Positions 1 through 10,437 of a DNA stretch of 64,000 bases are shown here, piece by piece. The DNA is from Klebsiella oxytoca NBRC 105695 (GTDB lineage Bacteria > Pseudomonadota > Gammaproteobacteria > Enterobacterales > Enterobacteriaceae). Under the pieces are notes generated by a model. The model saw nothing but the letters and a program-made list of their open reading frames with translations. It ran no database searches and had not been told where the DNA came from. How positions within the stretch are numbered: position 1 is the first letter of the stretch; every line of letters begins with the position of its first letter. The stretch spans positions 1 to 64,000 of the forward strand of contig NZ_BCZK01000007.1 in the NCBI RefSeq assembly GCF_001598695.1, written 5' to 3'. Position numbers and translations under genes: made by a program.

Positions 1-31
1 GGGCAAGGCGCGATAAGCGCCGCCCCCGGGA
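1..31. repeat. REP-like palindrome, left-edge copy
   Basis: GC-rich imperfect palindrome in which AAGGCGC and GCGCC flank a short TAA-containing centre, followed by CCCCCGGG. It nearly matches the element at 4921-4958. It lies just downstream of the ebgR stop codon, a usual place for REP/BIME sequences that stabilise mRNA 3' ends or bind gyrase. The window edge cuts its left arm. Confidence 0.6.
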
Positions 32-66
32 GACAGGCGCAGAGGATTTAGCGTCAGAACGGGGGA

Positions 67-1602
<1,536 letters not shown>

Positions 1603-1607
1603 CAAAC

Positions 1608-1632
1608 GCCCTCTCCCGGAGCGGGAGAGGGC
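1608..1632. terminator. Stem-loop between ygjH and patA
   Basis: Perfect 11-bp inverted repeat GCCCTCTCCCG / CGGGAGAGGGC with a 3-nt loop, between two convergent genes. There is no strong T-run on either side, so it may be a bidirectional terminator or a 3'-end stabiliser. Confidence 0.55.
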
Positions 1633-1638
1633 AAGCCA

Positions 1639-3082
<1,444 letters not shown>

Positions 3083-3207
3083 TCGGCGCGGGCCAGGAAA
3101 AACGGGATAAACGCAACGTGAAATCGCAATTGAGCAAAATTTAATCTTATCGCGAAATTATTGGCATGTTTTACTCCTGAAGGCGTAAAACGATGCGCTG
3201 AAGGGCT

Positions 3208-3230
3208 ACCGCCGCGTGCTTCGCGGCGGT
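3208..3230. terminator. Stem-loop downstream of yqjI
   Basis: Perfect 9-bp stem ACCGCCGCG / CGCGGCGGT with a 5-nt loop, about 30 bp past the yqjI stop codon. No T-run follows on the yqjI strand, so termination may be weak or Rho-assisted. E. coli carries aer around this point; here only about 240 bp of non-coding DNA separates yqjI and patA. Confidence 0.4.
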
Positions 3231-3258
3231 GCAGGCTGCCCGATAATGAGGCAAAGGA

Positions 3259-3813
3259 TTAGTCGAGCTGGGAGATCTCCATCGCCGCGCGGTCAATCAC
3301 GCCGACAATCTGCTTTAGCTGCGCTTCGGTTATTTCCTGCTGGTTAACTTTTAAATCCAGTACCGCCTTAAAATTCTCCAGCGCGCGCTTCATCTGCGGG
3401 TTTTTACGTAGCTCACAACCCACCATTCGCGCCTGCAGTCTGGCCTGAATCTGCTCCAGCGGCTGCTGGTTTTCCGCGTGCAGCTGGCTGCCTTCGGCGG
3501 TGATGGCGATTTTTTTGCGACCGTTTTCGTCAGCCACGCTGATTAATCCCTGATCCTGGAGTAAATCGAGCGTCGGGTAGATGACGCCGGGGCTGGGACT
3601 GTAGTTGCCCTGGGTCATGGTTTCGATCTCTTTAATCAGTTCGTAACCGTGGCTGGCATTACGGGTGAGGATGTCCAGAATGACCAGGCGCAGCTCGCCA
3701 TGGCCAAAGAAGCGCTGCCGGCGTCCGCCGCCTCTGCGACCGTGTTCACCATGTTCACCATGTTCGCCGTGGCGTCCGCGTGGCCCACGGCCTTCTTCGT
3801 GATGGTCTCTCAT
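3259..3813 (-). CDS. yqjI: PadR-family nickel-responsive repressor YqjI (NfeR)
   Basis: Winged-helix repressor that in E. coli represses yqjH and itself and loses DNA binding when it takes up nickel, protecting iron homeostasis. The 184-residue protein has a His-, Glu- and Gly-rich N-terminal tail (about residues 1-35, with three EHG repeats) suited to metal binding. The PadR winged helix is at about residues 36-115 (GYELIKEIE, SPSPGVIYPTLDLLQDQGLI), followed by a dimerisation helix. It is divergent from yqjH with palindromic operators between. It is somewhat shorter than E. coli YqjI, with the difference most likely in the repetitive tail. Confidence 0.88.
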   Translation of the reverse strand: MRDHHEEGRGPRGRHGEHGEHGEHGRRGGGRRQRFFGHGELRLVILDILTRNASHGYELIKEIETMTQGNYSPSPGVIYPTLDLLQDQGLISVADENGRKKIAITAEGSQLHAENQQPLEQIQARLQARMVGCELRKNPQMKRALENFKAVLDLKVNQQEITEAQLKQIVGVIDRAAMEISQLD

Positions 3814-3834
3814 AATTTTTTCCTTTGAGTTTTT

Positions 3835-3859
3835 TTGATATATCTAATTTATATCTAAA
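3835..3859. promoter_or_regulatory. Predicted YqjI operator next to yqjI
   Basis: TTGATATATCTA (3835-3846) differs by one base from the perfect palindrome at 4018-4029, and a further ATATCTAAA half follows at 3851-3859. It is about 20 bp upstream of the yqjI start codon, where bound protein would block its promoter. Paired repeats of this type are described for E. coli yqjH-yqjI. Confidence 0.6.
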
Positions 3860-3990
3860 AACACTCAAGTCGCAACCTTGTGGCAGATTTATTTTTTATA
3901 TAATTGATAATTAGAGATTTAATTCTATTTTTTGACTTTTGTGGCGTTTTACTATGGCTATATCAAAAAGTGCTTGCATTCTTTTTTAAT

Positions 3991-4009
3991 GGCAATCATT
4001 ATCATTTGC
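3991..4009. promoter_or_regulatory. Fur box upstream of yqjH
   Basis: On the minus strand this reads GCAAATGATAATGATTGCC, matching 14 of 19 positions of the Fur consensus GATAATGATAATCATTATC. It is about 45 bp upstream of the yqjH start. A ferric-siderophore reductase is an expected Fur target. Confidence 0.7.
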
Positions 4010-4017
4010 AATATTTT

Positions 4018-4029
4018 TAGATATATCTA
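4018..4029. promoter_or_regulatory. Predicted YqjI operator next to yqjH
   Basis: Perfect 12-bp palindrome TAGATATATCTA, 24 bp before the yqjH ATG and just downstream of the Fur box. Together with the near-copy at 3835-3846 it gives each divergent gene its own operator. Confidence 0.6.
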
Positions 4030-4053
4030 TTCCGTTCACCAAGGCGATGAAAG

Positions 4054-4827
4054 ATGACAACGAGCAGGAATCTTAAATACCCGCAGCGCGTGCGTAATGA
4101 GCTGCGTTTCCGTGAGTTAACCGTATTGCGCGTCGAGCGTATCGGCAGCGCATTCCAGCGTATCGTGCTGGGCGGAGAGGCGCTGGAAGGCTTTGTCTCC
4201 CAGGGTTTCGACGACCATACCAAGCTTTTTTTCCCCACTGCGGGTGCTGCGTTTACGCCGCCGGAGGTGACGGATGAAGGCATTAACTGGGGCGAAGGCG
4301 TACGTCCGGCGACCCGCGATTATACGCCGCTTTACGACGCCGACCGTCATGAGCTGGCGTACGACTTCTTTATTCACGATGGCGGTATAGCCAGCAGCTG
4401 GGCGCTGGCGGCGAAACCGGGCGATAAGCTGGTCATCGGCGGCCCGCGCGGTTCGCTGGTGGTGCCGGAAGATTACGCCTGGCAGCTGTATGTGACTGAT
4501 GAGTCAGGTATGCCCGCGCTGCGCCGCCGACTGCTGGGATTGCGGCAGCTTCCGACGCGCCCGCAGGTCACGGCGATCGTCACCATTGGCGATGAGTCTT
4601 ATCAAGATTACCTGGCCGATCTCGATGGTTTTCATATCGAGTGGGTGGTGGGACATCACTCCTCTGCCGTGGCCGAGCGTCTGGCGCAGGTTGTGGTTCC
4701 AACCGAAGATTATTTTATCTGGGTGACCGGGGAAGGCGCGGTGGTGAAATCACTGCTGGCGCGTTTTGAAGGTCCGGAGATTGACCCGCAGCTGGTGCGT
4801 TCGCAGGCCTACTGGCACAGCAAGTAA
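4054..4827 (+). CDS. yqjH: NADPH-dependent ferric-chelate reductase YqjH
   Basis: Cytosolic siderophore-interacting flavoprotein that reduces ferric iron in chelates (enterobactin breakdown products, dicitrate) with NADPH and so releases ferrous iron. The 257-residue protein has an N-terminal FAD-binding barrel with RPATRDYTPL (about residues 85-94), then GGPRGSLVVP and a C-terminal NAD(P)H domain ending in WVTGEGAVVKSL. Length is close to E. coli YqjH (254). It lies downstream of a Fur box and a YqjI operator, so it is probably controlled by both iron and nickel. Confidence 0.92.
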   Translation: MTTSRNLKYPQRVRNELRFRELTVLRVERIGSAFQRIVLGGEALEGFVSQGFDDHTKLFFPTAGAAFTPPEVTDEGINWGEGVRPATRDYTPLYDADRHELAYDFFIHDGGIASSWALAAKPGDKLVIGGPRGSLVVPEDYAWQLYVTDESGMPALRRRLLGLRQLPTRPQVTAIVTIGDESYQDYLADLDGFHIEWVVGHHSSAVAERLAQVVVPTEDYFIWVTGEGAVVKSLLARFEGPEIDPQLVRSQAYWHSK

Positions 4828-4869
4828 GCGCGGGAGAAAACCCGGGTTGCGGCTGGCGCCTGACCCGGG

Positions 4870-4920
4870 CGCAGACGGCGGTGAACCATGGGGCGACCGG
4901 CCCGCAGACGGCGGTGAACC
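4870..4920. repeat. 18-bp direct repeat downstream of yqjH
   Basis: CGCAGACGGCGGTGAACC occurs identically at 4870-4887 and 4903-4920, a 33-bp period, immediately followed by the REP-like palindrome at 4921. Confidence 0.8.
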
Positions 4921-4958
4921 TGTAGCCCGGCAAGGCGCGTTAAGCGCCGCCCCCGGGA
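4921..4958. repeat. REP-like palindrome between yqjH and the dha operon
   Basis: GC-rich palindromic unit (TGTAGCCCGGCAAGGCGC, a TTAA centre, then GCGCCGCCCCCGGGA), nearly identical to the sequence at 1-31. It lies between the convergent ends of yqjH and the ATP-type DHA kinase gene. Confidence 0.75.
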
Positions 4959-4979
4959 GCAGGGGCGGTGCCAGAGAGA

Positions 4980-6629
4980 CTATTTCTGCGCCAGCGCTTT
5001 AAACACCATGGCCACCGCGTGGGCTCCTGGGTCCATATTGCCGCGCAGACTATCGCTGTTCAGGTACGATGCGCGTCCTGCACCTGCTTTGCTGGCGTGA
5101 AGCGTACGATCCGCGCCCACCTGCGCCGCCGCGAAAGCGGCCTGCAGATTTTCCGGTTCGGCCAGCAGCGCCGCCAGCGCCGGTTGCAGGGCGTCAATCA
5201 TGGTTCGGTCGCCTTCGTCGGCACCGCCGTAAAACTTCATCTGCGCCAGACCGGCGTTTAGCGCTTCGGCGACGCTTGTCCCCTGTTCCAGCTTCTGCCC
5301 GGCGGCGGTAAAGAAAATCGACATCAGCACGCCGCTGGAACCGCCCATCACAACCGTCAGACGCTCGCCAATCAGGGCGAACAGCGTGGCGACGTTAGCC
5401 AGCGGCAGCTGACGGCGCTGAAGTAAGTCGGCGATATCGCGTGCGCCAGCGGCAAAAGTGGAGCCAGTATCGCCGTCGCCAACCTTCGCATCCAGCGCAT
5501 TGAGGTCCGCTTCCAGATCGGATAGCGTACCGGTCACCCGCTCTACGTAGCCTGCAACCTCGCTATTCTCCGAGGGCGTAAACTCCACCCGCGTACTGCG
5601 CAGCGACGAGGGCATCACGCTGATTGCGCGCGGCTGCACTGGCGTCTGCCAGCCGGCGGTTTCGACCGCGGAGAGCAGCGCTTTCTCAATGCTCTCTTCC
5701 AGCACGATGGCGGTGAGGGAAAAGCCTTTCATATCCAGCGCGGTAACCAGCGACGCCGGGCCTATCAGCCAGTCGATTCGCTGATGCAGCGGGGTATTGG
5801 CCAGCTCGCGGGTCAAAATTGCCATTTCGGCAATCGATACGCCGCCGAGATTATTGATCATCACCGCCAGGCGGCCGGTTTCCGGCAGGGCGGCGCTGAG
5901 CTTCTCTACCATCAGCGTAACGATTTCCGCACTGTTCTGCGTGGCGATAACCGAAGCGCCCGGTTCGCCGTGGATCCCCATCCCCAGTTCGGCCTGATCC
6001 GGATGATGGCGCGGAGTCGTTTCCGCATCCTGCGGCAGGTGACAGCTGGAAAGGGCCAGACCGAGGCTGAAGGTGTGTCTGGCGGCATACTGCGCTTCGC
6101 GCAGCACGGTCGCCAGATTGTGGCCGCGTTCGGCGAAGTAGCCGGCCACTTTATGCACCAGAATCGTCCCGGCAATACCGCGCGGGTGTTTGTTATCCGG
6201 CAGCGAAATATCATCGCCAACGATCAGCATTTCGACGTTATAGCCCATGCGGCGCGCTTTCTCCGCGGCGAGGCCGAAGTTCAGACGATCGCCGGTGTAG
6301 TTCTTGACGATCAGCAGGCAACCGGCATCGCCGGTCACGGCCTGGATGGCGGTCAGCACCGCATCGACGCTCGGCGAGGCAAAAAGATCGCCGCAGACGG
6401 CGGCGGTCAGCATGCCTTTACCGACAAAGCCCGCGTGGGCCGGTTCGTGACCGGAACCGCCGCCGGAGATCACCGCCACGTTGTTTTTGTCGAGATCGCG
6501 ACGCACCACCACGCGAATGGCGGGATCGCTTTCCAGCCGCGCCAGGTTATTCCACGGGCTGGCGATAATGGTTCCTTCAATCACTTCATTGACGAGGTTG
6601 GCGCGCTGATTAAAAAAGAATTGAGACAT
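4980..6629 (-). CDS. ATP-dependent dihydroxyacetone kinase (fused K-L)
   Basis: Single-chain dihydroxyacetone kinase that uses ATP to make dihydroxyacetone phosphate, like Citrobacter freundii DhaK (often called dhaK1 or DAK1 in Klebsiella). The 549 residues comprise an N-terminal DhaK-like substrate domain (about 1-330; ISGGGSGHEPAHAG, and GIHGEPG with His220 as the covalent substrate site). A C-terminal DhaL-like ATP domain (about 360-549) follows, with DAKVGDGDTGST and GGSSGVL. It is the last gene of the leftward dhaK-dhaL-dhaM transcript, 67 bp after dhaM, with a stem-loop between. It duplicates the PTS-dependent activity of its neighbours with a different phosphate donor. Confidence 0.9.
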   Translation of the reverse strand: MSQFFFNQRANLVNEVIEGTIIASPWNNLARLESDPAIRVVVRRDLDKNNVAVISGGGSGHEPAHAGFVGKGMLTAAVCGDLFASPSVDAVLTAIQAVTGDAGCLLIVKNYTGDRLNFGLAAEKARRMGYNVEMLIVGDDISLPDNKHPRGIAGTILVHKVAGYFAERGHNLATVLREAQYAARHTFSLGLALSSCHLPQDAETTPRHHPDQAELGMGIHGEPGASVIATQNSAEIVTLMVEKLSAALPETGRLAVMINNLGGVSIAEMAILTRELANTPLHQRIDWLIGPASLVTALDMKGFSLTAIVLEESIEKALLSAVETAGWQTPVQPRAISVMPSSLRSTRVEFTPSENSEVAGYVERVTGTLSDLEADLNALDAKVGDGDTGSTFAAGARDIADLLQRRQLPLANVATLFALIGERLTVVMGGSSGVLMSIFFTAAGQKLEQGTSVAEALNAGLAQMKFYGGADEGDRTMIDALQPALAALLAEPENLQAAFAAAQVGADRTLHASKAGAGRASYLNSDSLRGNMDPGAHAVAMVFKALAQK

Positions 6630-6655
6630 AACGGATCCTGAAAGTTAAGCGAGTT

Positions 6656-6677
6656 CCCGGAGGGGACAGCCTCCGGG
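6656..6677. terminator. Intercistronic stem-loop between dhaM and the ATP-type kinase
   Basis: Perfect 8-bp stem CCCGGAGG / CCTCCGGG with a 6-nt loop, between the dhaM stop and the next start codon. There is no T-run, so it more likely tunes relative mRNA stability than ends transcription. Confidence 0.4.
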
Positions 6678-6696
6678 GCGAGAAGGTTAGAGCAGG

Positions 6697-8118
6697 CTAG
6701 GCGCGAATCACGCGCTTGCCGGGAATATCAAGGATGACGGTCTCCCCCTTTTGTAGCGTGGTCAGGACATCGCTCTGCTGGCAAAGCATCGCGATACCCG
6801 CCTGACGGGCGATAATGGCGCCGTGAGAGAGTTCACTGCCGGCCTGCAGACAGATCCCCTTCACCCGATCCGCATCGAGCTGCAGGACGGTAGAAGGAAA
6901 AATATCGTCGGCCACGAGGATCGAGGGGCCGTCAAACTGCGGTAGTACTTCGTTGCTCCCGTTAAGGTGACGCAGCGTGCGGTGCAAAATATCTTCAATA
7001 TCAATATAGCGCGCCTGTAGGTAAGGATCGTCGAGATGACGATATTGTTGGCTTAAATCGCTCAGCACCTGATGCCACGCCCACTCCGCGCTGCATTGCT
7101 CGTCGCGCACCCTATCGCAGGCGGCGGCGTATAAATCAGGGTCATCGAGCAGGGTATGATGCCCGGAGAAGATGGCCGCGATGTCGGCGGAAAACTTCGC
7201 CTCCGCCAGGGTCGTCAGCGCGCTAAGCTCTTCCAGCGTCCGATCGATGGCCCGTTTTAGCCGCAGCTGCTGCTGACCGATGGCGACGCCTTTTTCCCGT
7301 GAGACCTTCTCCTGCGGCTGGGAATAGAGTACGACCTTACCCTGTACGCGATCGGCGCAGGCGGGCTGAGTCGCAGGCGCCGCCTCCGTTTGCTCGCCGA
7401 AATTCTCCGCCGCCAGCGCCTGGAACGCTGCCAGCGCGGCATCGGCATCCGGCCCGCGGGCAAGCAGCCTTAAGGTATCGTTACGGCGCACCTGAAGCAG
7501 GGCGATTTGGTTGAGGCTGTCGGGCGTGACGCACTTACCTCCTTTCTCCAGCACCAGGTCGGCGTTGAATCCCGCCAGCGCGGCGACCAGCTTTGACGCC
7601 GGGCGAACATGCAGGCCGTTGTGGTTTTGAATCACCACGGAAACCGAGCGCGCATCGCGGTCGTCGATCGGCGCGGCGGTCAACGCCGCGTGTTGCGGTT
7701 GCGATGGCAATCCCAGCTGTACGCGTTTTGCCTCCAGCGCGTTCATGGCATCTTCGATGACCTTGTCGATGCCGGCCCCGGCGGCGGCGCTCACCGTCGC
7801 CGCCAGCGTTCCTTCCACCAGCGGTGCCGCGCACAGGCGAACCTTCGCCGCAATGGCCGGATCGAGGAGATCCAGCGCGGTTTCGGCGCTCAGCAGGGCG
7901 CTGCCAATATCCATCATCACCAGGATATGATCGGCGTCGGCTACGGACTCGATGGCTTCCATAACCTTAATGGGATCGGTGCCGATCGGGCTGGTGGGAT
8001 CGTCAATTCCGGCGGCGATCGCCAGCTTACAGCCATCGTTCATTAACATCTGCCGGGCCAGTTCTCCGACACCTTCGCCCAGACGAGCGCTATGCGAAAC
8101 AATCACCAGGTTTACCAT
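6697..8118 (-). CDS. dhaM: PTS phosphotransfer subunit DhaM
   Basis: Multidomain phosphoryl carrier that takes phosphate from the general PTS (PEP, EI, HPr) and passes it to ADP bound on DhaL. Domains in order: EIIA-mannose-like (about 1-130, active His9 in VSHS), HPr-like (about 155-240, NHNGLHVRPAS with His170), and the N-terminal part of Enzyme I (about 265-473, GSELSHGAIIAR with His432). The 473 residues match E. coli DhaM (472). It is the third gene of the leftward operon, 10 nt after dhaL, so DHA phosphorylation here is tied to PEP. Confidence 0.95.
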   Translation of the reverse strand: MVNLVIVSHSARLGEGVGELARQMLMNDGCKLAIAAGIDDPTSPIGTDPIKVMEAIESVADADHILVMMDIGSALLSAETALDLLDPAIAAKVRLCAAPLVEGTLAATVSAAAGAGIDKVIEDAMNALEAKRVQLGLPSQPQHAALTAAPIDDRDARSVSVVIQNHNGLHVRPASKLVAALAGFNADLVLEKGGKCVTPDSLNQIALLQVRRNDTLRLLARGPDADAALAAFQALAAENFGEQTEAAPATQPACADRVQGKVVLYSQPQEKVSREKGVAIGQQQLRLKRAIDRTLEELSALTTLAEAKFSADIAAIFSGHHTLLDDPDLYAAACDRVRDEQCSAEWAWHQVLSDLSQQYRHLDDPYLQARYIDIEDILHRTLRHLNGSNEVLPQFDGPSILVADDIFPSTVLQLDADRVKGICLQAGSELSHGAIIARQAGIAMLCQQSDVLTTLQKGETVILDIPGKRVIRA

Positions 8119-8128
8119 CGCGTTTTCC

Positions 8129-8761
8129 TTACTCTTTGGCCGCTGCGGCCAGCATCTGAACCATCAACATTACCGAGGTCGCGCCCGGATCCTGGTGCCC
8201 GATGCTGCGTTCGCCCAGGTAGCTGGCCCGCCCTTTGCGAGCCTGCATGGCGATGGTGGCCTGGACGGCGGCTTGCGCCTGTTCGCAGGCAGCATCAAGG
8301 GCGCTTTGGATTGACAGGTGCTGTTCGCTGGACTGACGCAGCGATTCCACTACCGGCAGCCAGACGTCGCACATGGTTTTATCGCCCGGCTCGGCTTTGC
8401 CGCGATTCACCACGCCTTCCGCGCCTTCGCGGATGGCTTGATAAAGCTCGTCCAGGGTCAGACTCTGATGGGCCTGGGTCACCTGAGCGGCGCGGATAAA
8501 GAAGGTGCCGAACAGCGGGCCGCTGGCCCCACCGACGTTGGACAGCAGCGTCATGCCGGTATTTTTAAGAATGAAACCAATGTCTTTATCGGCAATCGAA
8601 GGCAGCTTTTCCACCACCTTGCTAAACCCACGATGCATATTCAGGCCGTGGTCGGCATCGCCGATCTCCCGGTCCAGACCGGTCAAAAAATCGCTCTCTT
8701 TGGTAAAGATATCGCCGCAGCGATAGAGCCAGTCTACGATTTGCGTTCTGCTTAATGACAT
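8129..8761 (-). CDS. dhaL: DHA kinase ADP-binding subunit DhaL
   Basis: Holds ADP as a permanent cofactor, is re-phosphorylated by DhaM and transfers phosphate to dihydroxyacetone on DhaK. The metal-ligand aspartates D30, D35 and D37 are visible in LDREIGDADHG, followed by NVGGASGPLFG, the nucleotide-binding loop. 210 residues, as in E. coli. In E. coli, ADP-loaded DhaL is a co-activator of DhaR, so it also serves as a signal. The 10-nt gaps on both sides suggest coupled translation with dhaK and dhaM. Confidence 0.95.
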   Translation of the reverse strand: MSLSRTQIVDWLYRCGDIFTKESDFLTGLDREIGDADHGLNMHRGFSKVVEKLPSIADKDIGFILKNTGMTLLSNVGGASGPLFGTFFIRAAQVTQAHQSLTLDELYQAIREGAEGVVNRGKAEPGDKTMCDVWLPVVESLRQSSEQHLSIQSALDAACEQAQAAVQATIAMQARKGRASYLGERSIGHQDPGATSVMLMVQMLAAAAKE

Positions 8762-8771
8762 GTCGTGCTCC

Positions 8772-9842
8772 TTATTTTCCCCAGTTCAGCGCCGGGGTGT
8801 GAACCGGGGCGTCCCATAATGCCAGCGTCTCGTCATCGGCTTTTAACAGGGTGATGGAAAAACCGACCATATCCAGAGAGGTACAGTAGCTGCCGATAAG
8901 ATTGCGCTCGATCGCGATGCCGGTTTCCTCGCAGCGCTGCGTCAGACGGTTATAGACGCCGTAGAGTTCGGACAGCGGCGTGGCGCCGAGGTTGTTGACC
9001 AGCGCGATAACCCGATCGCCTTTTTGCAGCGCCTGCTTGGTCTGCGTTACCTCCTGCCACGCGCCTTTCACGTTGTCCCAGTGGCGCAGCGTGCGGCTAT
9101 AGGCGCCGTTTTCCAGCAGAGTATCGAACATTTCGTCAACGGTGCGATCGAGGGAGGTGAAGCGGCGGCGGTCGATGCCCGGTTCGCCGTGAATGCCGAC
9201 GCCGAACTCCATCTCATCGTCCTGCAGTTCGAATGAGGGCTGGCCGGCGGCCGGAACGGTGCAGGCGCCCAGGGCGATGCCGATAGAGTGGCCGAGGTTG
9301 TTAAGCTTGCGCCCCAGTTCAGCGCATGCTGCCAGCGAGTCGCCGCGCTCGGCGGCCGCGCCCACCAGTTTTTCAATCAGCACGGTATTGGCCACGCCGC
9401 GCCGTCCGGCGGTATAGAGGCTGTCTTTTACCGCCACATCGTCATCGACTACCACGGTGGTGACCTTGATGCCGCTTTCGTGCAGCAGCTCGGTGGCGGT
9501 TTCAAAGTTAAGAATATCGCCAGTGTAGTTTTTAATAATCAGCAGCACGCCTTCGCCGCCGTCGATGTTCATGGCGCACTCAAACATTTTATCCGGCGTC
9601 GGGGAGGTGAAAATTTCCCCCGGACAGGCCCCGGAAAGCATGCCCAGGCCAATATATCCGCAGTGCATCGGCTCATGACCGCTGCCGCCGCCGGAAAGCA
9701 GCGCTACTTTCCCGGCCACCGGTGCATCGGCGCGGGTGACGTAGACCGGATCATGATGCAGCGTTAGTTCAGGGTGCGCTTTTGCCAGGCCCGCCAGTTG
9801 TTCACTCAGGACATCTTCGACACGGTTAATCAGTTTTTTCAT
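8772..9842 (-). CDS. dhaK: PTS-dependent dihydroxyacetone kinase subunit DhaK
   Basis: Binds dihydroxyacetone as a hemiaminal on His218 (GVGIHGEPG) and receives phosphate from DhaL to give DHAP for glycolysis. The 356-residue sequence has the family signatures LLSGGGSGHEPMHCG (about 49-62) and LIIKNYTGDILNFE. It is the first gene of the leftward dhaKLM operon and faces dhaD across a 595-bp control region. In E. coli, apo-DhaK acts as co-repressor of DhaR; the same feedback is likely because dhaR is only 1.8 kb away. Confidence 0.95.
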   Translation of the reverse strand: MKKLINRVEDVLSEQLAGLAKAHPELTLHHDPVYVTRADAPVAGKVALLSGGGSGHEPMHCGYIGLGMLSGACPGEIFTSPTPDKMFECAMNIDGGEGVLLIIKNYTGDILNFETATELLHESGIKVTTVVVDDDVAVKDSLYTAGRRGVANTVLIEKLVGAAAERGDSLAACAELGRKLNNLGHSIGIALGACTVPAAGQPSFELQDDEMEFGVGIHGEPGIDRRRFTSLDRTVDEMFDTLLENGAYSRTLRHWDNVKGAWQEVTQTKQALQKGDRVIALVNNLGATPLSELYGVYNRLTQRCEETGIAIERNLIGSYCTSLDMVGFSITLLKADDETLALWDAPVHTPALNWGK

Positions 9843-9986
9843 TGTTTATTCTCCATCGGAGTTTCGATGCGGCCTCTCTGCTGACGGAAGCGGTCATCGT
9901 GTAGGGGTATCGCCTGTCGATATGCGATATCGGGCGATGTATTGATTCTGGCTGAGTTAACGGGAAAAAAAATCGCCATAAAATGA

Positions 9987-10032
9987 GTTTCATTACGAAA
10001 CGCGCACGGTAGATTTTGTTCCGTTATGAAAC
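9987..10032. promoter_or_regulatory. Paired predicted DhaR boxes, dhaK side
   Basis: GTTTCATTACGAAAC (9987-10001) and GTTCCGTTATGAAAC (10018-10032), centres 31 bp apart, about 150-185 bp upstream of the dhaK start. The assignment to DhaR is inferred from location and recurrence, not from a recalled consensus. Confidence 0.5.
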
Positions 10033-10222
10033 GCTTTTGCCGGGAGAAATCGAAAAATGCGAGCCAGGGCGACTATTTCATCTCACTTCACATACTTGCC
10101 AGACGCGGGGGGAGAAAAAATTTTACCTCTCCAGGCGCCAGTAGCGGCGAAAAACGCCATACTTCATCCACTTTTTCCGCTTGTTTTGCGCTCAACGAGC
10201 GGATCGAGATCGCAATCCCGTC

Positions 10223-10286
10223 GTTTCATATGAATTCATGTTTCAATATGAAACGATAAAATGTGCACCCTGTTTCATATCGGGAC
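10223..10286. promoter_or_regulatory. Predicted DhaR boxes, dhaD side
   Basis: GTTTCAATATGAAAC (10240-10254, perfect inverted repeat) and GTTTCATATCGGGAC (10272-10286) have centres 32 bp apart. A further variant, GTTTCATATGAATTC, is at 10223-10237. They lie about 155-215 bp upstream of the dhaD start. Confidence 0.5.
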
Positions 10287-10437
10287 AAAAAGGGGAAACA
10301 TTTTTTTGCCTGCGGCTCGCCCTACAGTGATGACATCGCTCAGGTAGCGCTTTTGTTCCCGCTTTTAATACCAGGCCGGACGAGGAAATACCGGGGCACA
10401 TCGTGTCAAAACATGCACTTATTTGAGGGTGAACGGA

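Larger units (their letters stand above)
9843..10437. promoter_or_regulatory. Divergent dhaK / dhaD control region
   Basis: A 595-bp stretch without a credible gene between the divergent dhaK and dhaD starts. It holds five 15-bp GTTTC-N5-GAAAC-like boxes: 9987-10001, 10018-10032, 10223-10237, 10240-10254 and 10272-10286. The first two sit on the dhaK side and the last three on the dhaD side. No -24/-12 sequence is obvious, which agrees with a DhaR that lacks the sigma-54 contact loop. GAGGG about 10 nt upstream of the dhaD ATG is its ribosome binding site. Confidence 0.65.

Noticed and set aside
3120-3210. NtrC enhancer upstream of the patA sigma-54 promoter
   Set aside because: No convincing TGCAC-N5-6-GGTGCA-type sequence is visible in this stretch.
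5784-6641. Open frame of 285 codons antisense to the ATP-type DHA kinase
   Set aside because: Same explanation; the kinase on the other strand has all catalytic motifs and family length.
9843-9990. Sigma-54 promoter for dhaK
   Set aside because: No GG-N10-GC block with the right surroundings was found, and DhaR lacks the GAFTGA loop needed for sigma-54 activation.
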